From Clostridia bacterium (GTDB lineage: Bacteria > Bacillota_A > Clostridia > Oscillospirales > CAG-272): 43,123 nucleotides of DNA. Positions 24,485 through 32,991 of this stretch are shown here, one piece after another. Location of the stretch: contig JAFTKI010000004.1 of the NCBI GenBank assembly GCA_017453335.1, positions 1 through 43,123 of the forward strand. Reading direction: 5' to 3'. Within the stretch, counting starts at the first letter, position 1, and every line of letters begins with the position of its first letter. The notes below the pieces were generated by a model. It was not told where the DNA came from. It saw nothing but the letters and a program-made list of their open reading frames with translations, and did not search any database. A program made the translations under genes and the position numbers.

Positions 24485-24510
24485 TAATCAGTTGTGGGTC
24501 CATATCACCG

Positions 24511-24540
24511 ATTATCACGCACTAAGCAGGTAAAATTCAA
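24511..24540 (-). promoter_or_regulatory. Promoter of the 6S RNA
   Basis: Minus strand TTGAAT (24540-24535), 18 bases, GATAAT (24516-24511). Transcription would begin near 24504, some 20-25 bases ahead of the closing stem. Confidence 0.6.
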
Positions 24541-24543
24541 CAA

Positions 24544-24846
24544 TCAATCGTAATCGATCTCCTCGGAGAACATATCGTCGAACAGGTCTGCCACATCGTC
24601 ATACTCGTCGTCGTCATCCACCGAGACCAGCGCATATTCGCCGTCCTCGTCCTTTTCCTCACGCAGGATCACGTATTCGCAGAAGCCGTTCTCCTCTTCC
24701 TGTGCCTTATCGGCGGCGTCTGCGGGGATCATAGCATAGTAGCGCTTGCCGTTGTATTCGGTAGCACCGATCAATTCAAATTCGATCTCGTTGCCGTCCT
24801 CATCGTTCAAAGTGAAAAATTCACGCTCGTTGTTCTTTTCTTCCAT
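24544..24846 (-). CDS. DUF1292-family protein (YrzB-like)
   Basis: 100 residues, very acidic. FFTLNDEDGNEIEFELIGATEYNGKRYYAMIPAD is not written out in full elsewhere but its opening (FFTLNDEDGNEIEFELI) is the DUF1292 signature; the C-terminus is a run of Asp/Glu ending EEIDYD. Function is unknown. Many Firmicutes carry it downstream of yrrK or alaS; here it stands alone with its own promoter (24883-24911), between hemW and the 6S RNA. AAGGAAT precedes the ATG. Confidence 0.9.
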   Translation of the reverse strand: MEEKNNEREFFTLNDEDGNEIEFELIGATEYNGKRYYAMIPADAADKAQEEENGFCEYVILREEKDEDGEYALVSVDDDDEYDDVADLFDDMFSEEIDYD

Positions 24847-24882
24847 AGCATAATTCCTTTTCTGTGTTCATAGTCTACCCTT

Positions 24883-24911
24883 ATTGTACACGAGATCATC
24901 CCGTTTGTCAA
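24883..24911 (-). promoter_or_regulatory. Promoter of the DUF1292 gene
   Basis: Minus strand TTGACA (24911-24906), 17 bases, TACAAT (24888-24883). No terminator hairpin is visible between hemW and this promoter. Confidence 0.85.
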
Positions 24912-24938
24912 GGATTTTTTCTTTCCATTTTTTACTTT

Positions 24939-26078
24939 TTACTCGCCGAAATCCAAAATCTCCGCTAAGATCCCGTTGCTGACGCACATCCCCGTTGGCG
25001 TGAAGGCATATCCTTGCTCGGTCCGCGTGACCAATCCTTGCCCGATATAGGCGGAAAGTGCTTTTCCGTAAGCTTCTTCAAAGCCCTCGCCAAAGCGTTC
25101 GCGGTACGCATCAAACCGCACCCCGTCGCGCATTCGCATCCGCAGCATCACGTATTCGTTTTTGCGTTCCTCAAAGGAGATCTTTTCGCGCTCCTCAAGA
25201 ATTTTCTCACCGCGCAGATAGCCTTCCAAATCTCGGGAATTTCCAAAGCGGTATCCTTCAAAATCGGAGTATGCCGCAGGCCCGAAGCCCAGAAAGGGAT
25301 CGCAGTTCCAATACTTGATGTTGTGGCGCGATTCAAAGCCCCCTTTTGCAAAATTGCTGATTTCGTACTGACGGTAACCCATGTGCGCCAGAAATTCGAT
25401 CCCTTGCAGATACATTTCTCTTGCCGCATCCTCATCGGGTAAGACCAACCGATCGGACATTCGTCCAAACGGGGTGTTTTCCTCCACGATCAGGCTGTAT
25501 GCCGAAATATGCTCGGGCGCAAGGTCGCACAGCCGCTTCAGCGTTTCCAAATAGCTTTCTGTCGTTTGATGCGGAATTCCCGACATGACGTCGGCACTGA
25601 TGTTTTGAAAGCCCGCCGTACGCGCATCTTTCAGCGTTGCTTCAAAATCCTCAAAGCTGTGCAGTCTGCCGAGTGCGCGCAATTCTTTCCGATGCGTGCT
25701 TTGCAGACCGATGCTCAAGCGGTTCACGCCGCCGCGGCGCAACGCCTCAAAATAGGAGCGGCTTCCCGTTGCGGGATTACATTCCACCGTGATCTCGGCA
25801 TCGGGCGCGATCCGATATTGCTTGTGAAGCTCGGACAGGATCAGCAAAAGCTGTTCGATCGGAAGCACCGTTGGCGTGCCACCGCCGATATAGACCGTAT
25901 CAACGGTGTAGGTCTGTGCCGTATTTGCTTGGTCGGAAAGATCCCGACACAGCGCGTTGGTGTAGACTCCGAGCCGTTCCTTTGACGGATGCGGAAAGGA
26001 GCAAAAATCACAGTACAGACACTTAGATCGGCAGAAGGGGATATGCAGATACAGCCCAAGCGTTGATCGGTTACGCAC
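24939..26078 (-). CDS. hemW: Radical-SAM heme chaperone HemW (HemN-like)
   Basis: 379 residues. The radical-SAM cluster motif is Cys16, Cys20, Cys23 (CRSKCLYCDF) after LYLHIPF, followed by YIGGGTPTVL, and the C-terminal HemW domain (about 300-370). HemW inserts heme into target proteins and is not a coproporphyrinogen oxidase; the extra N-terminal Cys and residues of true HemN are absent. The start is GTG at 26078, overlapping the previous gene's stop by 8 bases with no clear separate ribosome site, so translation is probably coupled. Last gene of the murD operon. Confidence 0.92.
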   Translation of the reverse strand: MRNRSTLGLYLHIPFCRSKCLYCDFCSFPHPSKERLGVYTNALCRDLSDQANTAQTYTVDTVYIGGGTPTVLPIEQLLLILSELHKQYRIAPDAEITVECNPATGSRSYFEALRRGGVNRLSIGLQSTHRKELRALGRLHSFEDFEATLKDARTAGFQNISADVMSGIPHQTTESYLETLKRLCDLAPEHISAYSLIVEENTPFGRMSDRLVLPDEDAAREMYLQGIEFLAHMGYRQYEISNFAKGGFESRHNIKYWNCDPFLGFGPAAYSDFEGYRFGNSRDLEGYLRGEKILEEREKISFEERKNEYVMLRMRMRDGVRFDAYRERFGEGFEEAYGKALSAYIGQGLVTRTEQGYAFTPTGMCVSNGILAEILDFGE

Positions 26079-27336
26079 GGTTCATCGACTCCAGCACTCT
26101 TTGCGCGGCGGCAAGAATACCGATCTTACCGCTCTCATAAGTCAAGCCTCCTTGGAAAAAGGCGGTGTACGGTGCGCGCAGAGGTCCGTCTGCCGACAGC
26201 TCGATCGAGCTACCCTGCGTAAAGGCACCTGCCGCCATGATCACGGGGTCGCCGTAGCCGGGCATTGCCCAAGGCTCGGGGGTTACAAAGGAATCCACGG
26301 GCGAGCCCTCCTGAATACCGCGGCAGAAGGCGCACAGCCCCTCGGCACTTCCCGTGATCACGCTTTGAATAATATCATGACGCGTTTCGTTCCATCTCGG
26401 CTCCACCGTATAGCCAAGCTGTTCAAAAATATACGCCGCCAGATGTGCGGTCTTGAGCGCCTGTGCGGTCACGTGAGGCGCAAAGAACAATCCCTTATAC
26501 ATCGGCTTGTTCTGTCCCATCGTAGCCCCCACCTCGGCACCGATACCCACCGAGGTCAATCGGTAGCTCACCAGCTCGATCGCGCGTGCCGTGCCCGCAA
26601 AATATCCGCCCGTTTCGGCAATTCCGCCGCCCGGGTTCTTGATCAGCGAGCCGATCACAAGGTCGGCACCCACGCCGCAGGGCTCCTCGGTTTCCACGAA
26701 TTCGCCGTAGCAGTTGTCCACCACCACGAACACGTCGGGGCGCAGCAAATGTACAAAATCGGCAAGCTCGCCGATCTCGCGCACACTCAGCGTCTTGCGG
26801 TTCAGATATCCCTTGGAGCGCTGCACGAATACCATCTTGACCGCATTGCCGAGCGCTTCCAATTTTGCCTTGATCTCGTCAAAGCGGAAGGAGCCGTCCT
26901 CGTTCAGATCGGTCTGCTCGTAGCGTACACCGAAATCGGCAAGTGAGCCGTTGCCGGGGGTTCCCGTCAGTCCGATGACCTCCTCCAAGGTGTCGTAGGG
27001 CTTTCCCGCCACCGAATACATCACGTCCCCGGGGCGCAAAATGCCGAACAGACCGATGGTCAGAGCGTGTGTACCGCTGACGATGCTGTGGCGCACCAGA
27101 GCCGCCTCGGCACCCATCACGTCTGCCCACACGGCATCCAGCGTGTCGCGTCCGCGGTCATCGTAGCCGTAGCCGCTGGTGGATTGAAACATTCCGTCGC
27201 TCACGCGATGCTCGCGAAATGCGTCCATGACCTTTTGCGTGTTTTCAAACGCCACGCGGTCAATTTCTGTGAAATAGGGAGCAAGTGCCGCCTCGGCATC
27301 TCTTGCAAGTCCGTTGATCTTATCCGAAAATATCAT
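26071..27336 (-). CDS. Methionine gamma-lyase-like PLP protein (YnbB/aluminium-resistance family)
   Basis: 421 residues, fold type I PLP enzyme of the Cys/Met-metabolism group. SGYGYDDRGRDTLDAVWADVMGAE near residue 54, RHSIVSGTHA, and the PLP-lysine region GSLIKNPGGGIAETGGYFAG are family marks. Annotated elsewhere as methionine gamma-lyase family or aluminium resistance protein; the true substrate is not established. Sits between DUF975 and hemW genes in one transcript; AAAGG precedes the ATG by 8 bases. Confidence 0.88.
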   Translation of the reverse strand: MIFSDKINGLARDAEAALAPYFTEIDRVAFENTQKVMDAFREHRVSDGMFQSTSGYGYDDRGRDTLDAVWADVMGAEAALVRHSIVSGTHALTIGLFGILRPGDVMYSVAGKPYDTLEEVIGLTGTPGNGSLADFGVRYEQTDLNEDGSFRFDEIKAKLEALGNAVKMVFVQRSKGYLNRKTLSVREIGELADFVHLLRPDVFVVVDNCYGEFVETEEPCGVGADLVIGSLIKNPGGGIAETGGYFAGTARAIELVSYRLTSVGIGAEVGATMGQNKPMYKGLFFAPHVTAQALKTAHLAAYIFEQLGYTVEPRWNETRHDIIQSVITGSAEGLCAFCRGIQEGSPVDSFVTPEPWAMPGYGDPVIMAAGAFTQGSSIELSADGPLRAPYTAFFQGGLTYESGKIGILAAAQRVLESMNRA

Positions 27337-27381
27337 GTTATTAACCTTTGCTTTTGTTTTTTGTCTTTTGCTTTGGTAGAA

Positions 27382-28389
27382 TTACCATCTTGCCTCGTTG
27401 GGATCGTAATCGTTGGGATCAAGGCTTGGAAATTCGGTTTCCTCTGCGGCACTGCGGTGAGCGATCTCGTGATAAAAAGCAACATCAGCCGCCATTGTGT
27501 ATGGCATCAGAATGTAGGTGCCGAGTCCGTAGGGAACAAGGCCTGCCAGAATCCGCCAGCCGATAAAGCTGAATTGCAGACAGAACAGTCTCCATTTTTG
27601 TCCTTTCATCAGCGATGCCGAATTGCGGAAGGCATCGATCACGCCAAGCTCGGGATATTCGGCAAGGATCACGGTCACGAAGGCGTAACGCAAATGGATA
27701 AAGATCTGCGCCAGAGCGGTTGCTATCAAAAGCACCGCCGCGATCACGGTGAACAAATAGATCGAGGAAATTGCGACTTGAGTTTGTGCCTCGTCACCCA
27801 TCAGTGCGTAATACGCTATTGAAACGATCGAGGATGCGAACAGAATTGCCGATACCAGCACGGGAATCGACACGGCAAAATTGATCAGCATCCTCAAAAG
27901 ACGCGCGAAGATCGCCTTTCCATAGCTCTTTTTGAAGTATGCGAGCAATCCCTTTGTTTCGGGTGCTTCTCCGTCGATCAGGTTCAGATAGATCTTTTGG
28001 TGACCGAGCTCGACCGCCGAGCCGACGAGGAGCGAATAGAGAAGCGACACACCTGCCACGCAAAGCACGGCAATGAGTATCGTGGAAACAAACGGATACT
28101 GAGAAAAGATCGTACCGAAGTCGCCATCCATGAGCAGTACCAGAATTTCTTTGATTGCGGTCTCTACCTTATCGGAAACATCTTCCGAGATCTCGATCGA
28201 CGGTATCATACTGCCGATGTCGATCCCCTCGGAGGTACCGCCAAGCAACGATGCAAGCAGTGCAATAACGATCAGCGCCCAGAAATACGGCTTGATAGCC
28301 TCTCTGGCGCGAGCGCGGAAATAAGATGCGTTCTTCTTTGCCGCCTCGGGGGAAAGAAAGAAGTCCTTGTTTTGATTTTGTTGGTTCAT
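27382..28389 (-). CDS. DUF975-family integral membrane protein
   Basis: 335 residues with about five to six membrane segments (about 36-52, 100-125, 160-185, 205-235, 265-290). N-terminal AREAIKPYFWALIVIALLAS and the later LRYAFVTVILAEYPELGVIDAFRNSASLMKGQKWRLFCLQ are typical of DUF975. Function unknown; proteins of this family are multipass membrane proteins of Gram-positive bacteria. AAGGAGATACAC leads the ATG; 22 bases after murD. Confidence 0.88.
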   Translation of the reverse strand: MNQQNQNKDFFLSPEAAKKNASYFRARAREAIKPYFWALIVIALLASLLGGTSEGIDIGSMIPSIEISEDVSDKVETAIKEILVLLMDGDFGTIFSQYPFVSTILIAVLCVAGVSLLYSLLVGSAVELGHQKIYLNLIDGEAPETKGLLAYFKKSYGKAIFARLLRMLINFAVSIPVLVSAILFASSIVSIAYYALMGDEAQTQVAISSIYLFTVIAAVLLIATALAQIFIHLRYAFVTVILAEYPELGVIDAFRNSASLMKGQKWRLFCLQFSFIGWRILAGLVPYGLGTYILMPYTMAADVAFYHEIAHRSAAEETEFPSLDPNDYDPNEARW

Positions 28390-28410
28390 GTGTATCTCCT
28401 TTATGTTCTG

Positions 28411-29841
28411 TTAAACGAAGGCACGGACGATTTGACAGAAGGTATCGCCGCGCTCTTCAAAATTCCGAAACGCATCAAAGCTGGTGCAGGCAGGGGAGAG
28501 AAGAACGATGTCTCCCTCCCGAGCGGTCGTGCGAGCCAGCTCCACCGCACCTTGAAAATCGGCGTTTTCAAGGATCGGAAGCGTCCCGCTTTGTACCTCG
28601 GGGCAAGCGTTCAGCACCTCTCGGATCTTGGGAGCGGTTTGTCCTGTCAGGATCACCGCCTTGGCATGCTTGCAAAGCACCTCTGCCAACGGCTCAAACG
28701 AGCATCCCTTATCGGCGCCGCCGCAGATCACGATCGGCTTTTCGGGAGCGAGTGCCGAAAGTGCCGCCGCAGTACGCGAGGGCGAGGAATCGATCGAGCT
28801 GTTGTAATAGCGCACCCCGTCAAGCTCTCTTACAGGCTCCAGGCGATGCCGCACACCCGTAAATTTGCGCGCCACAGCAAGGATGCTGTCGGTGCCTACC
28901 TCTCCATGCGTCAGAGCAAGCGCCGTCATGTAATTTTCAAGATTGTGTACACCCGGCAAGCGGATCTCGGAGATTTCCAAAAGCACTTCGTCGGTCTTTC
29001 CGTCGGAGTAGCAGATCTGTCCGTCTTTTGCAAATACCGCACCGTCACCCTCTCGCAAATACAGCAAAAGCTCCGCATAGCCTGTTTTCTTCGAAGAGAA
29101 GAGCGTCACAGGCTGTGTGATCTGCGCGCGCAATGCCATCGATTCGGCGTTTTCCGCATTGAGAACAACGCGGCGATTCTGCGGATGCGCAAAAATGTTG
29201 GTCTTTGCCCGCACGTATTCTGCCATATCAACATGCCAATTCAAGTGATTTTCGGAAAGATTCGTCACAGCAGCAATATCCGCAGACCGCTTCACGGTCT
29301 GCAGCTGAAAGCTGGAAAGCTCTACCACCGCATAGTCGTCGGCGGTCATTTCCTCAACGTACGGTAACAGCGGTTCTCCGATGTTGCCGCCAACAAACAC
29401 TCTGCCCGCGCCTTTTTTGCGGCATTCCTCCTGCAAAAAAAGACCTGTCAGCGTGGTGGTTGTGGTCTTTCCGTCGCTTCCCGTGATTCCGATCACGGTG
29501 GCTTTTGTAAGCGCTAAAAAAAGCTCCATTTCCGAGGTCAGAACGCTTCCGTTCTTCACTGCCTCCAAAAGCGCGGGATGATCGGGGCGAAGTCCCGGGG
29601 TGCGGAACACCAGCCGCTCGTCAATGCCCTGCAAATAAGAGGCTCCGCAGAAAAGCGGCACCCCTTTTTCCTCCAAGCGCCTCGGAAGCTCTCCGAGTGC
29701 TTCGCGTTCTTTTCCGTCCCGAGCGGTCACACGCGCGCCGTGCGCCAATAAAAAATCGATCAGCGGCAGGTTGGAGATCCCAAGCCCCACCACCGTTGCC
29801 GTAACGTTCTGCAAGTCCTTCGCCGTTTTCAAAAAATTCAA
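28411..29841 (-). CDS. murD: UDP-N-acetylmuramoyl-L-alanine:D-glutamate ligase MurD
   Basis: 476 residues. Adds D-Glu to UDP-MurNAc-L-Ala in peptidoglycan precursor synthesis in the cytoplasm. VVGLGISNLPLIDFL starts the UMP-binding domain, GITGSDGKTTTTTL (about 113-126) is the ATP loop, VVELSSFQL the metal site, and NLSENHLNWH plus VRHRLEPV and NSSIDSSPSRTAAAL are Mur-ligase signatures. The start is TTG at 29841 with GGGAGG 7-8 bases upstream. It stands apart from a dcw cluster and heads an operon with DUF975, a PLP enzyme and hemW. Confidence 0.96.
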   Translation of the reverse strand: MNFLKTAKDLQNVTATVVGLGISNLPLIDFLLAHGARVTARDGKEREALGELPRRLEEKGVPLFCGASYLQGIDERLVFRTPGLRPDHPALLEAVKNGSVLTSEMELFLALTKATVIGITGSDGKTTTTTLTGLFLQEECRKKGAGRVFVGGNIGEPLLPYVEEMTADDYAVVELSSFQLQTVKRSADIAAVTNLSENHLNWHVDMAEYVRAKTNIFAHPQNRRVVLNAENAESMALRAQITQPVTLFSSKKTGYAELLLYLREGDGAVFAKDGQICYSDGKTDEVLLEISEIRLPGVHNLENYMTALALTHGEVGTDSILAVARKFTGVRHRLEPVRELDGVRYYNSSIDSSPSRTAAALSALAPEKPIVICGGADKGCSFEPLAEVLCKHAKAVILTGQTAPKIREVLNACPEVQSGTLPILENADFQGAVELARTTAREGDIVLLSPACTSFDAFRNFEERGDTFCQIVRAFV

Positions 29842-29873
29842 CCGTAAACGCCTCCCTGCGATATCTGTCTTAT

Positions 29874-29902
29874 ATTATATTATTTTTTTGAGAAAGATGC
29901 AA
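29874..29902 (-). promoter_or_regulatory. Promoter of the murD operon
   Basis: Minus strand TTGCAT (29902-29897), 17 bases, TATAAT (29879-29874). Confidence 0.7.
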
Positions 29903-29953
29903 TAGAAAAAACTCAAAAAAAGCGTTTTTTTCAAAAAAAGCCCCGATCCCCCC

Positions 29954-29982
29954 TTTTCAAAACGGAAAATTTCTGTTATAAT
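29954..29982 (+). promoter_or_regulatory. Promoter of the YbaK-parE-like transcript
   Basis: TTTTCA (29954-29959), 17 bases, TATAAT (29977-29982). The upstream in-frame ATG at 29993 would be almost leaderless, which favours the later start at 30020. Confidence 0.65.
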
Positions 29983-30019
29983 AAAAACAATTATGATTGA
30001 AACAAGGATGGAATACGAA

Positions 30020-30496
30020 ATGTCTGTTGAAAAAGTTCGTGAATATCTCTGTGCCTACGGCCTTGCCGACCGCGTGATGGAGTTTGAGATCTCCAGCGCA
30101 ACCGTTGAGCTTGCCGCCGTGGCAGTTGGAACAGAGCCCGCACGCATTGCAAAATCACTCACCTTTTACGCAAAGGATAATAGCTGTATTATGGTGGTAA
30201 CCGCGGGAGATCAAAAGATCGACAATGCAAAATACAAAGCGTTTTTCGGTTGTAAGGCAAAGATGATGAGTGCCGAGGATGCACTTGCATCGACAGGACA
30301 CGCCGTTGGCGGTGTTTGTCCCTTTGCAAATCCCGAGGGCGTGGCGATCTATCTGGACGAGTCGCTTCGCCGTTTTGATATCATATATCCCGCCGCAGGA
30401 AGCTCCAGCAGTGCTGTGAAAATGACTTGTGAGGAATTGTTTTCGGCATCGCGCGCACTTGCATGGGTAGACGTTTGCAAAGCCCGTGAGGCTTGA
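30020..30496 (+). CDS. YbaK/EbsC-family aminoacyl-tRNA deacylase
   Basis: 158 residues. Family members hydrolyse mischarged aminoacyl-tRNA in trans (for example Cys-tRNA-Pro or Ala-tRNA-Pro). AKSLTFYAKDNSCIMVVTAGDQKIDNAKYK (spanning about 46-75) carries the conserved catalytic lysine region, and GHAVGGVCPFANP is the conserved GxxxGxxxP loop. Start at 30020 has AAGGA about 11 bases upstream; earlier in-frame ATGs at 29993 and 30008 are possible. Followed 23 bases later by the ParE-like gene. Confidence 0.88.
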   Translation: MSVEKVREYLCAYGLADRVMEFEISSATVELAAVAVGTEPARIAKSLTFYAKDNSCIMVVTAGDQKIDNAKYKAFFGCKAKMMSAEDALASTGHAVGGVCPFANPEGVAIYLDESLRRFDIIYPAAGSSSSAVKMTCEELFSASRALAWVDVCKAREA

Positions 30497-30519
30497 TTTT
30501 TACGGGAAAGGAGCTACGA

Positions 30520-32532
30520 ATGGCAACCAAAAACACCGCAAAGCAAGAATATAACAACCAAAGCATCAAATCGCTCAAGGGTGCCGACCGTGTGCGAAAG
30601 CGTCCTGCCGTTATTTTCGGCTCGGACGGTCTGGACGGCTGTGAGCATTCCTTCTTTGAGATCCTTTCCAACTCGGTGGACGAGGCGCGCGAGGGACACG
30701 GAGATAAGATCACGGTTACCGTTTATCAGGATAAAAGTATTCAGGTGGACGACCACGGACGCGGCGTTCCGCTGGGATGGAACGAAGCCGAAGGGCGCTG
30801 GAACTGGGATCTGATCTACTGCGAGATGTATGCGGGCGGTAAGTATGACAACAACGAGGGCGGTTCTTATGAATATTCGCTCGGCTTGAACGGTCTGGGC
30901 GCGTGTGCAACGCAGTACAGCTCGGAATTCATGGTGGTCAAGTCTTATGACGGAGCTATAGAGCGAACCATTCGCTTCAAAAAAGGAGAGGTGGACGGCG
31001 AGCTTGTTGAGCGGCCGCTCTCTCCGAAGGAAAAAAGAACGGGAACCGTAGTTCATTGGCTGCCCGACCTGGAGGTCTTTACCGATATCAATATTCCGCA
31101 CGGATTCTTCCATGAAATTTTGCGCCGTCAATCGGTGGTCAACGCGGGAATTTCCTTTGTCCTGCGCATCGAGCAGGAGGATAAGACCTTTACGGAGGAC
31201 AAATTCCTGTATGAAAACGGTATCTCCGATTATATCGCAGAGATCGTTGGCGAGAATGCGCTGACAGCTCCCGTTTCGTGGCATTTGGAAACGCAGGGAC
31301 GCGACCGCGAGGATAAGGACGAATATAAGCTCAAGGCAGATATTTCGTTCTGCGTATTCAAGGGCAATAAAGAAAACTCCACCGATATGCTGGAATACTA
31401 TCACAACGGTAGCTTTCTGGAGCATGGGGGCTCGCCCGACCGTGCTGTGCGCTTGGCGTTTACCTTTGCGCTTGATAAATACCTCAAAGCAAACAACAAA
31501 TACACCAAAAACGAAAGCAAGATCACCTTTAACGATGTGGCCGACAGCTTGGCGCTGGTTATCAACAGCTTTTCTACCCTGACGTCCTACGAAAACCAGA
31601 CCAAAAAGGCGATCACAAACACCTTTATCTGCGATGCGCTCAATGAGTTCATGCGCCGTCAGTTGGAGATCTACTTCATCGAAAATCCCAAAGCCGCCGA
31701 GGTGTTCGGTGCGCAGGTGCTTTTGAACAAGCACAGCCGTGAGTCTGCCGAAAAGGCTCGTATTGACGTAAAAAAGAAGCTGGCAGGCTCGATCGATGCC
31801 GCCAACCGTGTGGAAAAATTCGTTAACTGCCGCTCCAAGGATCCAAACGTTGCAGAGCTTTATATCGTGGAGGGTGACTCGGCTCTGACCTCCTGTAAGC
31901 TGGGACGTGATGCCGAATATCAGGCGATCATTCCCGTGCGCGGTAAAACGCTTAACTGCCTTAAGAGTGATTACGACAAGATCTTCAAGAGCGAGATCAT
32001 TACCGACCTGTTGAAGGTCATCGGCTGCGGTGTTGAGATCCACGGCAAAAAGAAAAGCGACATGAGTGCGTTTGACCTTGACAGCCTGCGTTGGTCAAAG
32101 ATCATTATCTGTACCGATGCCGACGAGGACGGCTTCCAGATCCGAACGCTGCTCCTGACACTTTTCTACCGACTCCTGCCCACGCTCATCAAGGAGCATA
32201 AGGTCTTTATCGCGGAGTCGCCGCTGTTTGAGATCACCACCAAGGACGAAACGCTGTTTGCGTACGACGAGTTTGAAAAAGCCGAGATCCTCAAAAAGTT
32301 GGGTAGCAAGAAGTATACCCTGCAGCGCTCCAAGGGACTTGGTGAGAACGAGCCCGAAATGATGTGGCAGACTACCATGAATCCCGCAACACGGCGATTG
32401 ATCTCGGTCTCTCCCGCAGATGCCGCCGCCACAGAGGTCATTTTTGATACGCTTCTTGGCGATAACCTTCCCGCGCGGAAGCAATTCATCACCGAAAACG
32501 GCGACCGCTATATGAAGGATATTGACGTATAA
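30520..32532 (+). CDS. parE: ParE/GyrB-like type II topoisomerase B subunit, divergent and without adjacent ParC
   Basis: 670 residues. GHKL ATPase domain with ILSNSVDEA (48-56) and DDHGRGVP (77-84), transducer domain, Toprim with EGDSAL (about 449) and DADEDG (about 532; standard is DADVDG), and QRSKGLGENEPEMMW (standard QRYKGLGEM). It lacks the large insertions of GyrB. These changes mark the divergent topoisomerase branch seen in Clostridia as a second enzyme. The partner A subunit normally follows directly, but the next 460 bases hold only a terminator and repeats. AAAGGAG is 7 bases before the ATG. It supplies ATP hydrolysis for DNA strand passage; whether its partner is a distant parC or gyrA is unknown. 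Confidence 0.85.
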   Translation: MATKNTAKQEYNNQSIKSLKGADRVRKRPAVIFGSDGLDGCEHSFFEILSNSVDEAREGHGDKITVTVYQDKSIQVDDHGRGVPLGWNEAEGRWNWDLIYCEMYAGGKYDNNEGGSYEYSLGLNGLGACATQYSSEFMVVKSYDGAIERTIRFKKGEVDGELVERPLSPKEKRTGTVVHWLPDLEVFTDINIPHGFFHEILRRQSVVNAGISFVLRIEQEDKTFTEDKFLYENGISDYIAEIVGENALTAPVSWHLETQGRDREDKDEYKLKADISFCVFKGNKENSTDMLEYYHNGSFLEHGGSPDRAVRLAFTFALDKYLKANNKYTKNESKITFNDVADSLALVINSFSTLTSYENQTKKAITNTFICDALNEFMRRQLEIYFIENPKAAEVFGAQVLLNKHSRESAEKARIDVKKKLAGSIDAANRVEKFVNCRSKDPNVAELYIVEGDSALTSCKLGRDAEYQAIIPVRGKTLNCLKSDYDKIFKSEIITDLLKVIGCGVEIHGKKKSDMSAFDLDSLRWSKIIICTDADEDGFQIRTLLLTLFYRLLPTLIKEHKVFIAESPLFEITTKDETLFAYDEFEKAEILKKLGSKKYTLQRSKGLGENEPEMMWQTTMNPATRRLISVSPADAAATEVIFDTLLGDNLPARKQFITENGDRYMKDIDV

Positions 32533-32546
32533 CAGAAAATTTACAC

Positions 32547-32587
32547 GAGGGGAACCTGTTTTAAACGGGTTCCCCTCACTGTTTTTA
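32547..32587 (+). terminator. Intrinsic terminator after the ParE-like gene
   Basis: GAGGGGAACC (32547-32556) and GGTTCCCCTC (32568-32577) around an 11-base loop, then ACTGTTTTTA. It lies 15 bases after the stop codon. Confidence 0.85.
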
Positions 32588-32917
32588 TAGAATATACCAC
32601 TACATAAATGTAGTTGTTTTGTTGTTACATCAGATTCGTTCGTTTTAGGACCGTCGGGGACGCCGATCCCTACAGGTTTGTGCGTATTTTTCAAATCGTG
32701 TGCCTATCCTTGCGGTTGATTTCCGAAAGCCTTCCCCGCTGGGGAAGGCTAATAAGATAATGCGTGTTTTCAAATAATGTGCCTAACCTTGCGTTTCTAC
32801 TACCGGTGAGAAAAAGGGGAAGGGGCCCCGTTTCTTGCGGGAGCTATTGTTCTGTCAGCGTACAAAAGAAAAAACGCTGTTTCACGAATGAACAGCGTAC
32901 AGCAAAAAGGATACCTT
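32588..32917. repeat. Repeat-rich gap between the ParE-like and GH35 genes
   Basis: No gene is seen. It holds: a GGACCGTCGGGGACGCCGAT word (from 32648) with an imperfect inverted arm GATCCC, resembling a common gut-Clostridia intergenic repeat; the palindrome AGCCTTCCCC-GCT-GGGGAAGGCT (32728-32750); a roughly 40-base direct repeat, TGCGT(G/A)TTTTTCAAAT..TGTGCCTA.CCTTGCG, at 32681-32720 and 32761-32799 (period 80); and a hairpin ACGCTGTT/AACAGCGT (32874-32898). Confidence 0.65.
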
Positions 32918-32972
32918 AAAACTTTTGCTTTAAAAGTTTTGGGGGTGTGGGGACTTTTTCAAAAGTCCCCAC
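32918..32972. terminator. Two adjacent hairpins at the 3' end of the GH35 gene
   Basis: AAAACTTTT/AAAAGTTTT (32918-32940) and GTGGGGACTTTT/AAAAGTCCCCAC (32947-32972, loop TC). The second lies 20 bases after the GH35 stop on the minus strand. It resembles the inner hairpin at 21023-21045. No good T tract follows, so a repeat origin is also possible. Confidence 0.55.
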
Positions 32973-32991
32973 AAATCGCGTTCCTTAACCC

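Noticed and set aside
24241..24543. tmRNA, SRP RNA or RNase P RNA
   Set aside because: None of the fixed motifs is present (no tag frame, no GGAAGGAAGCAGCC-like SRP tip, no GAGGAAAGTCC); the layout fits 6S RNA best.
29949..29966. Duplicate of the CCCCCTTTTCAAAACGG word found at about 3998-4013 as a regulatory element
   Set aside because: The match is a 16-17 base T-rich tail of intergenic sequence in unrelated settings; too little to claim a shared element.
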